Shown here piece after piece: positions 11,925 to 24,439 of a stretch of 64,000 bases of DNA. Position 1 is the first letter of the stretch, and every line of letters begins with the position of its first letter. The stretch comes from Plectrocnemia conspersa (Eukaryota; Arthropoda; Insecta; Trichoptera; Polycentropodidae): positions 247,681-311,680 of the forward strand of contig VTFK01000329.1 in NCBI GenBank assembly GCA_009617715.1, given 5' to 3'. A program made the position numbers and the translations under genes. The notes under the pieces are model-generated. The model saw only the letters and a list, made by a program, of their open reading frames with translations, had not been told where the DNA came from and did not search any database.

Positions 11925-12109
11925 TTAATTTAATCTAAAAAATAATAAATAAGCTATGTATAACAATAATTATAATATGCTATTAAAAAATCTAGGCACG
12001 AAAACTATTAATAAATAACCTCTACATTTATGTTGGTTTTATAAAATATTAGTATGGCAGCAGTAGGTGTAGTCAACCAGGGCGTAAAAGTCAAAGGCGG
12101 AAAATTGAC

Positions 12110-12520
12110 CATTTGTCTATCGCCCGGTTCAATAAGTTGGCAACCAGAAACTCTGTTGTAATTGAAACGGGGCCAACTAAAGCGACACAACAATCGAATT
12201 GACCACAGAAACTCGTCGGCCGCGCTCATTAGCCCTGCTCGGGGTCACAGTTCCCGGGTACGTCCAAAAACGAAAAGTTTTCGCTGCGAGCTAACAAGGC
12301 GTACCGGGAATTTGTGGAACAATGTCAAAGTTGCGGACGCTTTTGTCCTGCATATCTCTCGCTCCCTCGGTCTTGTTTTATAACGTACAATGTGCAAATT
12401 TGCACACTGTCCAACCGGCCGAAGGTCGCACCATTTTACCAAGTCACATAATGAGATGGGACAAATTGGCCGGGATTGTGCGTGACGAATTACGGGTCTA
12501 AGTGAAATGTCACGTTGTGA
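12110..12520. other. GC-richer island, possible regulatory DNA
   Basis: This block contrasts sharply with the AT-rich DNA around it and has short open frames on both strands, none resembling a known protein. Loss of AT bias without a protein could reflect a constrained enhancer, an untranslated exon or an old insertion. The sequence alone does not decide. Confidence 0.3.
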
Positions 12521-12771
12521 AATTGAACTAAATCGTTTAATGTAGTGGCTCTTAATATTTTGGATAAATTAAATGATCATTGCTTAAAAACACAGCAGCG
12601 AATTACTTACTAAAAACTTGTAAGACACACGTTTAACAAGTATTTAATTAAAAAAAATATTGTTAATAGCGCTGAAAATATTAATATTCAACATTAAGGG
12701 CGAACATACATTAACCTTTAACGTTTAACTTGTTTAAAATAGAATGCATGCTGTTCGCCGTTGCAATTCTG

Positions 12772-12843
12772 TTTTTTATTTATTTAAATTATATTTAGGG
12801 CATCGTGACTGAACAAATGGAAAACAGTGCGTCACGATGAGCA
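12772..12843 (-). repeat. orphan 3' end of a non-LTR element
   Basis: On the minus strand this reads as the 3'-terminal stem-loop (CATCGTGAC at 12801-12809 pairing with GTCACGATG at 12831-12839), then an A/T-rich stretch and AAATAAATAAA. It matches the end of family 1 without any RT sequence upstream. It is either a very short 5'-truncated insertion or a SINE that borrowed this tail. Confidence 0.7.
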
Positions 12844-14376
12844 AAAATTTTCTTATCGTTGACAAAATATATTGTGAAGAGTACTAACACCATTTTAGAA
12901 TATTAAATATTAAAAAAAAATAGTTTATTATAATTTAAAGCGTTTTAAGGAGCCGTACTTTATGAATAATTATAATATCTAAAATATTATTATAATAAAA
13001 CGTAATAAAAAATCCGTGTAAACACAAATATGAATGTAAAGTATACCTTTACAGTCTTATCTTTGATTTATATTTAGCTGAAGTAGAAATTTAAAATAAC
13101 GTAAATCTTATTTTAACTCATTGCTACCTTATTTAAATGAAAGGGAAATAATATATTTTTGTACGAAATTGATACATATTGTCCTTCAACAGAAGTTTAT
13201 ATTTATAGAATTTATAAATGTAAACAATATAAAATAAGCTTTAATATCCTTGCCGCGATTTGTGTTAGTATGAGTGTCATCAATCACACCTTTGCCTAAC
13301 TATTGGTATCATACCCGTCGAAAATTAACGGACAGTACATAGAAGTAGTATCAATTTGCTAGAGCTTTCTGCATTTATTATACAAATATAATTTATTTAC
13401 AATACGTAATTCAATTTTAAATTAAACTATTTTTAACTCTAATATGTGTGTTTTATAAATTTCATATGCAGTTTGCATTGGTGTTAAAAAGGTTCAGCAT
13501 ATATATTTTTATTAAATAAATACATAGACAAATTAAAGCTCAGATTTTTTTAATTAATAACACTTATTTTTTATATAAAAATACTATATTGCATTTTTAA
13601 TTATTCACAAGTTTATTAAAACATGTGGTTACCTCTAATTTTATTAAAGAAGGCGTTACTTATGGGCCTTTTATTGAAGACACGAACTCGCATCGACTGC
13701 GTTCATGTTGTATACCCTTGTGCCTTGTGTTTGCAAATACATTTATTGTATATTTATGTGTGTATGTTTTCTCTGCAAAATATATTTTAATAAAACACGC
13801 AACAAAGTGAAGGGTGTTGTAAGGATATTGCTACAAACATATATTTACATATATTAGTTTTTATTCTTTAAAGCAAGAATTTATTTTTCAGAAGAATATT
13901 AGTTCAAATTAATTGAAATAGCTGCGTCTCACTTTCAATAATATTGTGTGTCAAATAAAGAGTTATTCTGTAATTTAGTTGACTTGATAAATAAAAAAAA
14001 AATTGAATAGCGAGAATTGTTATTAACCGTTAAAGCCTTACTGCGGTCGCAATTGTTGTTTAGAATATTTAATATTTTACTATAAGGTTTAAGTTTTGAG
14101 GATGAAGGGGTGTGACTTCACAGATAAAATAGACGATGAGAAAGCTGGTACCAAATTATTTTTTTGTAGAATTTACCACTTATAAATAGTGTTGAGTCTC
14201 GTCTCAAATAATGTAATCGTCTGCTAATGTGACAAAGTGTTACATATGTATTTTATACTCTGGTGAATCACAGATGCGGATGTTGGTGGGCCAATTGCAT
14301 TGCTTGATTATTCAAGTGAAGCTAAAATCAACTTTTGAATTTCGTTAATGGAATAGGTAGTTGACAATAGCGGTTT

Positions 14377-14418
14377 TTACGCAGGTGAGACGCATTGTTA
14401 CGCAGGTGAGACGCATTG
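14377..14418. repeat. exact 21-bp tandem duplication
   Basis: Bases 14377-14397 and 14398-14418 are identical and each holds CAGGTG, an E-box of the type bound by Snail and bHLH factors. A third partial unit (TTACGCA) follows. It may be a recent slippage duplication. Confidence 0.9.
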
Positions 14419-16388
14419 TTACGCACGTTTTCTTACAGAATAATAGTTTTTTTTGGTGCTTACGAGTGGTTAATGTGCTAGCAAGTAGATGGTCTGTGAA
14501 ATCTCTAATTATTACACAATTGCGGTATTGAGAATTCTAAAATAAGTAAAAATGACCGTTTGAAAAGGTAACGGTGCTGCTAGTTGACCTTCCAAAATAA
14601 TATTAAAAATAGCTTTTTCTACTAAACTAAGTAAAATTATGACTTTTATATTTAAATATGTAAATGTCAAAAGACGGCGTTACGCAATATGTTTTAATTT
14701 TACTAAAAATAATATTATAAACACTAAATCAAAGGAAAAGTAATTATTTACAATGCTTGGATAATTGCTTTTTAGCTATGAATTTGACCCTGAAAGGTTT
14801 TTAAAAGCATATTTATTTATTCTGCTATAGTTCTTACATTAGCAGTTTACAAAACTTTACTATGTATAGCTAAATTTAGTGACTTTTCAAGTCATAACAC
14901 TTTTCAAAACTTACGTTTTCGATTTTCTTACCATTTTTTTTTGCTCAGCTATATATCATTTGATTAAAATCATCATTTCTCCATTTTAATAGAAGGTTTT
15001 GTTATTTTTTACTTCACCAAAATATAGATAGTATACTCAAAAACATAAGCTAGTGTTTCTTCTCAAAAGATTTTTTCAATTTTTTTTTAAATAAATTGCA
15101 GATTTCAAATTTTTTGATTATTTTAAGATTTTTTGAAAATTATCCTTAATATGTTTTATTTGAAAAAATATATCTATACGAATATTTTTAAAGTCGTTAT
15201 TAACCATTGCACTTTTAAAAGACAAATAGTAATAAAAAACGCTAAATTCACAGTTGCGTTTAGAGCAGGTAGTTAAAAAAGGGGCAGAGATTTCTGATAC
15301 ACATTGTTTGATAATATAATATTTATCAACTCGAAAAATTAAAATTAACGAAAATTTTGTTTCGACTTCCTTAAACATTTGCCAATCAACAAAAAAATAA
15401 AATGCAAACAGAAATAACTGAAAAATTATTCAAGCCGTTTGCTGGCTAAATGAAACAAGAGTCAATGTTTTAATGTAAATGCTATGTAAATCATACGATA
15501 AATACAAGATAAAGTATTACACGCATTAAATATTTTATTTGGAATATTAATAATATATTATATAATAAAGTTTACTATTATCTTGTGCCAATAAAAGATG
15601 CACGATATTTACAAAAAATAAATGATTTAAAAATTTAAATACTAAAAAAATTAAGAACATATTATTGATATTATACATTAATTTCACAGATTCAAAATAT
15701 TATGATTAAAGACTTATATAAATGCTCTAATCATATTATTATTTATAAAATATGTCACTTAATATTTATGCACCATCCTATATAAAATACACTCTGTCGC
15801 TAATACCTTCTTTACATATAATAATAATTATAACTTTTTTTATTCTCTTAACCGAAACGAGATTTTATCGTGTATCGAAAACACGGCTCTTTTGGTCGAA
15901 TTTAATATTTAAATTCGACAACAAAATTTGCCACAGATTAAAATTAGATTTATTGCCATTATTTGCGCATTACGTGCTCGCACGGAGCAAAGGAATAAAA
16001 AAGTCGCTTTTCAAACTTTCCGCATATTCGGCCGAGTGGGGATGGATGGAGAAAAAAAATAGGAAAAAAGGAAAGGGGGAAAAAGAAAAATATTGCCGAA
16101 CAAGAATACCGCGCTCCGTACGTATAAAACGAATTTATTTAATTTTAAAAGTTTTTCCCACTTTTGATAAATTGCAAATTTATGCGCGCGCTTGCGAATC
16201 GTTTTGAGAACAACAATATTTTTTTAATATGACAACCAATATTGTGGGTAACATATTTTATTATATATTATATAAGAGATTTTTAGCATACAACTTTTTG
16301 ATGTTATGGTGACGTTAGCAAAACTCGATAGAAATAAAAAAATATATTTTGCGTCGCGTTGCATTGTGTTGTATTATTTTATCTATGG

Positions 16389-16439
16389 TTTTTCTGAATC
16401 AGTATTTGGCAAAATATGTCAAATAGTGATTCAGAAAAA
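16389..16439. repeat. 20-bp imperfect inverted repeat (hairpin)
   Basis: Arms 16389-16408 and 16420-16439 are complementary at 19 of 20 positions with an 11-base loop. The arms begin TTTTTCTGAATCAG. No flanking element is visible. Confidence 0.8.
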
Positions 16440-16901
16440 AGAATAAAAATCAAACTTAAATAAATATACTATTTTCATAAAGTAAATTGTCCTTAGTTTT
16501 GAGCAGATTAGTGAAATAACTTATTATTCGAGTCATATATAGAATAGAATACATAAAATATAAAATAAAAATACACAAAATTCAATAACTATATTCCAAA
16601 GAACTACTACTATTATTATATATTTTATTTATTTAAATAAAAATATTAGAAATTTAAAAATGATTATATTTAAATGCATATCAAAAATAAGAACTAAATA
16701 TTAGTTAAAAAATCAAGTAGAATTGTGTTAGAAATATTTGAGAATTAAAACACGTTGCTTTCTTTTTTATAAAAGTATTTAATTTTTTTATTAGATAGCT
16801 AGGAAACTAAGCTATAAAATTTATATGTAAAATATTTAGAGAGCGTCGTAACACGCACTTGATTGAAATATTTAAATGTTGCATATATATTTCTATATAT
16901 A

Positions 16902-16965
16902 TATATAAAACGGGTCTAGGAAAATTTACCGCCATCAATTCCCCGTCGACAATTGATCGCAAGTA
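16902..16965 (-). repeat. dispersed ~60-bp repeat, copy 2
   Basis: Read on the minus strand, this resembles 19024-19080 well: GATCAATTGTCGACGGGG aligns with GATTAATTATCGGCGGGG, and both continue with TGGCGGTAAATTT and a GA-CCC block next to a TATA-rich end. The two copies are inverted and about 2 kb apart. Confidence 0.65.
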
Positions 16966-19023
16966 GTTTACCGCACGTAATATAATTTCTTGAATAAATA
17001 ATAATAGGTACGAGTTAACCCTTTAAATGCTACAAATGAATATAAAAAAATAGCCAAATATTTTAATTAGACATTAAAAATTATTGAAAACATCTACTTG
17101 TAATATTTACGTGTAAATTAGTTGTGTTTTCTTTGCTGCTCTTTTGAATTTCCAGTACAGATCAAAAGCAATGAAATCGTGAATTTCGACCAATAGGAGA
17201 GCGCAAAAAACAATTATACCTTCTTAGAAGTCAAAAATTCACGTCAAAAGCAATAAAATCATGCCGTCGCCGTCGCGAAATGAGTATACCATTGCAAAAA
17301 TACAAAATATATGTTTATGCAATCTTCAGAATCAGCCACGTTGGGATAATTAAAAACTAAAAAGCTGTAATATTTATATCACAAGTATGTACATTATTAT
17401 TAATTAATATTATACATCACCCAGTTCATCATATGCATGGAATTTTTATTTTTCTGCGTTGTCACAATCGTAATACTTTTTTTTTGTTGTTGCTCGGTTC
17501 ACTTCCACTTAAATTTTGTTTAATGCGCATTTTTTTAATACTCTGTTCATTTTTAATGCAATCGATAATGAATGACTTAAGGGCGTCGCTGATATTGTTT
17601 ATATTTTATCTCAGTGAGATTAAAATACTTCAGTTGTAATTTTTACCACCTTTGGTTCGGTCGTTCTGATCATATCTGCAAATCACTTTTAAGAAAAAAT
17701 AGAGGGTGTAAGCCATATTATTAATCAGTAAAAAGACAAATTTGACCGTGATAAAGCGTTTTAACCGTTAAAGAAAGAAATGTGTTCCTTCGATTCAGAA
17801 AGGATTAATAATCGCCGCCTTGAGAAAAGATAACCCATGAATTCGGGTTTATCTTCAAAACGACCGGTTCCGACCGTGTGTTGTTTTATAGTATTACATA
17901 TTTCAATTTATATTATGGTATTTTTTGTACCATCCAGAATAATGGTTTTAAACAATATTATTTTTGTATTTATGTAATATTTCTTCATAGTTTATTTAAT
18001 TAAAAAAATATACCCATTAACCCTAAAACCCTAAAATGCATGATTTTTCTAAATTCAATTTTTTTCTCTCTAAAATTAGGTTGAAAATGAGCGCAAAAAT
18101 AATTAAAAAAATATTTAGGCTTATTTGTGGATTATATTTAAAAAAAATGCTTGTTATAAATATGAAACATCATACAAAGTATATTAAAATTAAAAATATA
18201 CAAAAATATTTACAAGTGAAAATTCTTAAAACAATTTTCTTTTTACTAAAACATAAGACCACACCACATTTTTCACACATTGTTTGTAAAATTGCATTGC
18301 ATTTCGTCATTTTGCATCTGCATGTTTTGTTTATTTTATTCAACTATTACAAAAAATAGAAATCAAAAATAAATAAACAATGGTAGACTAACTTTTTTGA
18401 GTATATAAATGAATTTTATTTCGTTTTATATTTACTAAAACCAATGAAAATAAATGTTAAAATTCCCAAAAACGTGACACATTTGCATTCAATAATTATC
18501 ACGCGTACAGAGACATCTATCGGAATACTTTGAAAACGCAATGGTTCGGCGTTTGTTACACATATGTAACACTATGCAATAGAGTTCCTTTATTGAATAA
18601 AGACTGAGTTATAAGCGCTTAAATAAATTATTGCAGATTTGCAACACCATGCATTTAAGGGTTAAAGCAGAAATTTAAATAAGCAATATAATGCTGAGAA
18701 CCAATAAATAACTTGATTAATAAAGCAACATTTACTCGATTATATACGTAAATAAAATAATCAGGAGTTGATAAAAGTGAGACGTAAATAAAAAATATTA
18801 TAATAAAATGTTGAGAGCCACTGAATTTGCTTTATCAATAAATAAAAATTAGCAAAACAAATTAAAAAAACAGTAAAATTAATGTTTACGCTGAAAAATA
18901 TATTAATAGGCAGAAATATATTACCAAAAAATATTTTTAATAATTTGATCAAACACATCTCATTACTTCTAGATGGTAAAATATGCTAACGATCAATTGC
19001 TGGCAATAAATGGTTTATGCTTG

Positions 19024-19080
19024 TGATTAATTATCGGCGGGGATTGCTGGCGGTAAATTTACCAGATCCCATATAAAACG
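19024..19080 (+). repeat. dispersed ~57-bp repeat, copy 3
   Basis: This is the counterpart of 16902-16965 in inverted orientation, and it resembles 1863-1919 directly. It ends in CCATATAAAACG, a TATA-like motif. No coding sequence is attached. Confidence 0.65.
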
Positions 19081-21640
19081 TATTTGTATTATTTGTCTCA
19101 AATATTTGTCAGGCTTTTTCTCAAACAAAGAATATACTGAAGATGACAAAAAATGGACAAACACTAAAAAACTGCATATTGCAATTTAAAATATTTTAAA
19201 AACTGTACAAAGTATGTGGTAAATGAACAGAAAATATCCAAAGCTTTTTCAACTACTGCTGTTTAAATTAATTAAGGCAGAAATAACTTTTTTAGATGCC
19301 TTGCTCCATACCAAGGCTTCCTATAAGTTTAGACAAGTTTTCAAAAAGCTATTTTAAATCATTGCTATACAAATATGCGTATCATAAATAAATTATGTAA
19401 ATTTTATCAATGCATTGCGTGCTTATTTTATTTATTAAAAATATATTTAAAAATTTTCTAGGAAAAAAAATACAAACAACACTGAACCATGAAATGATTG
19501 TTAAGGTTACATTATGAAGTCATTATAACTAAAATATTTATCATACTAGAGAAAACAATAAATATATAATATATAAAACAGTATTGATCTATCTATATAT
19601 AGTGTGTCTCGAAATAACGATTTGGCCCAGTTTAACCCATCCCCAAGCTTAAAGATGAGTTTTTAAGTCCACAAACTTTTCTGTAACGCCGTATACATAT
19701 ATAAGTGTTTATATATGATAAAAGGAAGAACAGCCGAGAGGAGAAACGCCTTTTAAAAATATGAATTATTTACAGATAATATTCGCGCTGAACGACGTAC
19801 ATGCATAATTCGGCGAGCAATTTAGATAGGCGCAAAGCTTGCTTGTTAAAAAAGGGTGTGAGGCAGCTCACCGGAAAACTCCGGTGTAATGGTTACGAAG
19901 GTACAGAAATTTTATGAATAAAAATAGCACTTGAATTATTATAACTATTAGCCTGAAAAAGATACGTTTTAATAGTATGTGACGATATAAAGAATGTTAA
20001 ACATTAGTTGCATGATATTAAAAATCAGTATGAGCCGAAAATATAGGAATAAGATGGTCGAAAGTGTAAATAAAATCTAGCTAATGCCCTTTTTTATATA
20101 TGTATTTAAAAATATAATACATTTATATATATAAATATATGTATGTGTACTTATTCATATTAAACAATATTAATGTTTTGCCCTTCCTTTATTATACATC
20201 TCGTTGACTAGATATTATTTATTAATATATCATAACTAGGACAAATCATTTTTGATTAGCGTCTTTCTTTAGGGGTCAGTGCCTTGTTTTATATTTAATA
20301 TGTAACGCTAATGTATCAAGATGTACCTTTTCTTTCATTATTTGTACTTAAACAAAGATCTTGATAAGACGCCTCATTTATCACAAACCATGCATCGTAA
20401 TATTTGGTTTATTTTGCTGCGATGTTAATTTTAAAATCATATATTTTGCGGATTTTCACACTTAGTTATAGAACACTATACTGAATGTTATTTAAATAAA
20501 TTTTTGATCCAAATTTACTAGTTTTGTGTCTTGCTTATTATTATGTTCAAGGATGTTGCATAGCACTAATTTCTAAGACTCGAAAATATATTCTAATTGT
20601 TTAGCTTTCTGGTTTTTAAAAATAAATTGTTTCCAAAATTTAAGTTAACCGATGATAAATATATTGCGAAATATATTTAACACAATATATTGCTATGAAA
20701 CGCAATGCAAAATAGCAAAACGTTACATAAGGTAACACATCATTGCATAAAATAGCACAAGCTTAATTTTTAATATATTAGTCCGTGAAGTTTTTTGTCT
20801 AATAATGTGTGCCTAAATTCAAAAGCACTTTTTCTTGGACAACGTGACGGGATGATTCGCTCATCCGGTGACCCCTCCGTGTGTCTCTCTCGCTCTATGG
20901 CTGTAAAAAATCCGCAAAAAGGTTATTTTTTACATATGAAAAGGATACGCCGCGAGGATAACAATACCACTTTATTTATACTGACACCATTGTGCGTAGG
21001 ATCGAATATGGGTCGCTTTATGTTTCGAACGTCGCGCTGCTGCCGGCGATATACGATCAAAAATTTCCCCGACTTATTTATACGAGTTTAATTTTTTGCG
21101 CTTCTCTCTCGGAAAGTGTAAGATAACACTGAAAGCTTTTATTGTATATAAGATAGTAAAAAGCGAGAAGGAGAATGAAGAAAAAACTTTTTATGACGTT
21201 TTGTATGTGGAGAATTTTCAAGGTGGAAAATTGTATTGTCGGAATTATTTTAAATGGGAAACGTGCAAAGCTCTCAAATTTAAATTGGTAACTTCTATTT
21301 TAGTTTAATATTTAAATTATTTTAATAAAATATATGTTTTCAGACTCATCTTAAAAAAGTTGTAAAACCAATTAACAATAAAACAATATTTAAATTTTTT
21401 CGTTCTGTTTTCGAAGAATATTTTTCGTCTTCTGCTCAGTCGCTTCCTTCTTCATGTTCTGACCATCAAAGAAACTGAGCACTCAGATCTTAAATACGGA
21501 TTTAATAAATTAAAGACAGGGCGTTCTTCTGGACCTGATTTAATTCCTGATTTTATTTTGAAGGGTTGCGAAGTCAGTCTCGCTGCTCCTCTAAAATGTA
21601 TTTATGATCTGATTCTCAAGACATCATCATTTCCTGATCT

Positions 21641-22994
21641 ATGAAAATGCATAAAAAATCACCCCTATTCATAAAAGGTGACAAATTATATATAAAGAAT
21701 TATAGACCAGTCGCAGTGTTGTCAGCTCCTGCTAAATTATTTGAAATAATTATTCATAAATATCTCTATAATCATTTTCGGCAAGTTTTGTTAAACCAAC
21801 AGCACGGGTTTCGTCCTGCCCGTTCCACTGTTACTAACATTCTGTCGTTCACCAAAACGGTGACAACTTCTCTCAATTCGGGAATTCAAGTAGATGTCGT
21901 GTATACAGATTTTGAGAAAGCCTTTGACAAAGCTTGTCATAGGTTATTGTTAAAAAAATTGTCGAACCTCGGTTGCTCGGATAATTTAACTCGGTTATTC
22001 TCGAGTTATTTATGCAATCGTAGACAGTTTGTAACCTATGGTGGCTGATTGTCGAAATAATATTTTACCCCTTCGGGGGTTCCTCAAGGATCCAATCTGG
22101 GCCCTCTGCTTTTTGTGTTATTTATTAATGACATCAATACAGCAATTACAAATTCAAGTTTTCTTCTGTACGCAGATGATTTAAAATTATATAAATGCAT
22201 TCGATCTGTTGTGGACTCCTTCTCTCTACAATGTGATTTAGACTCTCTGTGGAGATGGGCTTCCGTTAACCATCTGCCCTTTAGTGTCGGAAAGTGCCAT
22301 ATTGTGTCATTTTCTCGATCCCATTCGCCATCAGCTTATTTCTACCATCATAGTGGTAACATTTTGACTAGAGAAACTTCCACTAAAGATCTCGGAACCA
22401 CTTTCGAGAGCAAATGGAGGTCTCTCTACACATACACGACGTCTGTGATAAATCTTCCAAGATGCTCGGCTTTGTTATGAGGAATGCCTTTCACTTTGAC
22501 GATCCGTCAGTTATTCGCATCCTCTATGACACCTTAATTCGTAGCATTCTTGAATCGGGATCTATAATTTGAATTCCTCGAATAGTCAAATATTTCATTT
22601 TAGTGGAAAAAATTCAAAAAAGGTATTTAAGATACCTTTACAAAAGGACATTTGGTTATTATCTGTACATATATCCCAGCGCCTTTCTTTTAGAAGCGTT
22701 AGGATACGATTCGCTGAGCTCTCGTAGAAAGTTGTATGTCGCTAAGCATTTTTTCAAATGACTAGAAGGTGCTGTCGACAATCCAGCTCTTCTCGAGGAA
22801 TTCCGGAACATTTTCGAGAATCACGATCGCGTCCTCTTTTCATAACCGGTAGGGCTAGGACGTCCGCACTTGCCGACTCGCCTATAGCTGTGGCCATCCG
22901 GCTCCTTAATACGCTGGCATTACATATTGACCTGTTTAATGTTAGCTACGAGGAGTTGATCCAGTTTGTATCATTTCATTTTGATATTTTATAA
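21641..22994 (+). pseudogene. non-LTR reverse transcriptase, frameshifted
   Basis: Frame 21641-22048 covers the fingers and palm start, with NYRPVAVLSAPAKLFE, QQHGFRPARSTVTN and YTDFEKAFDKA (motif A). A stop after VTYGG breaks it. Frame 22115-22480 restarts with INDINTAITNSSFLLYADDL, so it keeps the intact catalytic YADD, and ends near STKDLGTTFESKW with a shift. Frame 22758-22994 is a shifted piece of the C-terminus. The loop GVPQGSNLGPLLF lies between the first two frames and is intact at the base level. A handful of recent-looking lesions separate it from a working enzyme domain, but the endonuclease is absent. Confidence 0.9.
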
Positions 22995-23081
22995 TTTTTT
23001 GTTATGTTTAATATTTTTAAGTATTGTTCTATTTATGTATATATACGTTTTTTTTGTTTTGTAAATTTAAAATTTGTTTTC

Positions 23082-23125
23082 GACCATCGTGGCGAATTGG
23101 TGTAACCTGCTAGGCCACGATGGTC
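23082..23125 (+). repeat. 3'-terminal stem-loop of a non-LTR element
   Basis: GACCATCGTGGC (23082-23093) pairs perfectly with GCCACGATGGTC (23114-23125), as in the 11.9 and 54.8 kb copies. The loop carries two substitutions relative to the 11.9 kb copy, both outside the stem. Confidence 0.85.
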
Positions 23126-23145
23126 TTAATTTAATCTAAAAAAAC

Positions 23146-24439
23146 CAAAATATTTTCCTGGTATATTATTTATGTATTATATATGTACGTCTGTGTTATT
23201 TTTTAATTTATTTTTACTGTCCTACTTTTGTAGTATGTTATAAGATTGTGTGTCTTCTGATATTATTATTATATTCACCGTAGCGAACACATTTATAAAA
23301 ATCAATCCTATACCTTAAAATTATCACTTCACCGCAGACTAATTTTATATAAATATAGTGTATAATATATAATTTTTAATAAGTTTATTTTTTATTCAAA
23401 TCATATGACTATAATATGTTAAGTAAAACTTATTAAAAAAAATGAAAAAAAAAAACGATGAATACACAAGTTTTGAACAAGCTTTTCGAGTACAGCATAT
23501 CCACGTCAGCGTATAAATAAGTTTACATTTATGCACCATAAAGGCATAATGCGCCTGAAGCCTGAAAATCTGACACAGTTTTTCCGATCTCACAAGCTGA
23601 AAGAGATTCTATTATAGTCTCAAACAACAGACAAATCAACCGTATTTAAAAAATGCTTATAATAAACTACTCGTAATTGAAGTTATCTTACGATTCAATA
23701 AATTGCTCTTTATTTAAATTAATTTATTAAAAGATACTGAAATGTTATTTTAGACAATGACAAAGCAAATAACTTTTTTAGTTACATAAGTAAAATGTTC
23801 TGAATAAGTTGATATTTAGAATAACCCATTATTTATAGTAATAAAAAAATAATTAAAGGCTGTTCTGGACATAACCGTGTTTGCAATATATTGTAAATAA
23901 TGCTAAAATAATGTAAATTCAATCTGACACAACCCGACGTGAAAAGTTCGACGTGATCATAAGGGTGCGCCACTATCGCTTTGACGGCTATAACAAAATT
24001 TCAATAACGCTATACATAATAAAGGTCTTGTTTTATTCAATTTACAACGGCTTTAGCCTCAAAGGCTCTAATTTAAAATATTATAATCGTTATTGTAGTT
24101 TATATTTATGCTATTCAGACGAAGTGGTATTTGAAAAACTATAGATTTTCTGACATGTTTGATTTCTTTGTATTTTAATAAATATATTGACACCTAAGAT
24201 TTTTTATTAAAGAAGTTATTGTTGAGAAATAATACATTATAAAGACGTAGAAAGATTATAGAGGTAATGAAGTAAAAGTTTTGACTCTTTTTAAAAATAT
24301 TGTATTTTAATATTTTTTTAACTGTGTCGAAAGCTCCATTGTCTTGGAAGCATTTTGTGTTGTAGTGCAAACTTTAGAGAAGTTGTTTGCTTCTATTTCA
24401 GAACCATTAAAAAATGCTGAGGCATGGTAATTTTTATTT
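23146..24439. other. AT-rich spacer
   Basis: I see no gene, no repeat copy and no structured element here. The open frames at 23396-23593 and 23953-24144 resemble nothing known. Confidence 0.5.

Larger units (their letters stand above)
10110..11952 (+). mobile_element. non-LTR retrotransposon, 5'-truncated (family 2, copy 1)
   Basis: The element starts inside the linker before the RT and runs to a 3' UTR with a perfect 12-bp stem-loop (11881-11892 with 11913-11924) and a short A-rich tail. It closely matches the 21.37-23.15 kb copy (same strand) and the 54.80-56.33 kb copy (opposite strand). The endonuclease domain is missing. It has the longest 5' extent of the three copies, reaching a block (IADGFAQYFCSVF) typical of the region between endonuclease and RT. 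Confidence 0.9.
11953..21364. other. long AT-rich spacer with several small repeats
   Basis: No host gene is recognisable in this stretch of more than 9 kb. The smaller signals (12110-12520, 12772-12843, 14377-14418, 16389-16439, 16902-16965, 19024-19080) are listed separately. GC-richer blocks also occur at 15840-16205 and 20800-21110. The open frames in them (15752-16207, 18036-18359, 20795-21091, 21096-21308) match no family I know and are not called. Confidence 0.5.
21365..23145 (+). mobile_element. non-LTR retrotransposon, 5'-truncated (family 2, copy 2)
   Basis: This is a close copy of the 10.11-11.95 kb element, starting a little further in. It keeps the RT, C-terminal region, the 3' stem-loop (23082-23093 with 23114-23125) and an A-rich end. 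Close similarity between copies suggests recent spread of the family. No target duplication is obvious. Confidence 0.9.

Noticed and set aside
15752..16207. A 151-codon open frame
   Set aside because: The longest unassigned open frame, but there is no recognisable domain; half lies in A-rich sequence with a Lys/Glu-rich run (KKNRKKGKGEKEK) that reflects a purine tract.
18036..18359. A 107-codon open frame rich in Lys, Phe and Ile
   Set aside because: The residue mix mirrors AT-rich DNA, with no domain and no sign of selection on codons.
19856..19895. Short palindrome CACCGG...CCGGTG
   Set aside because: Six-base arms are expected by chance in a window of this size.
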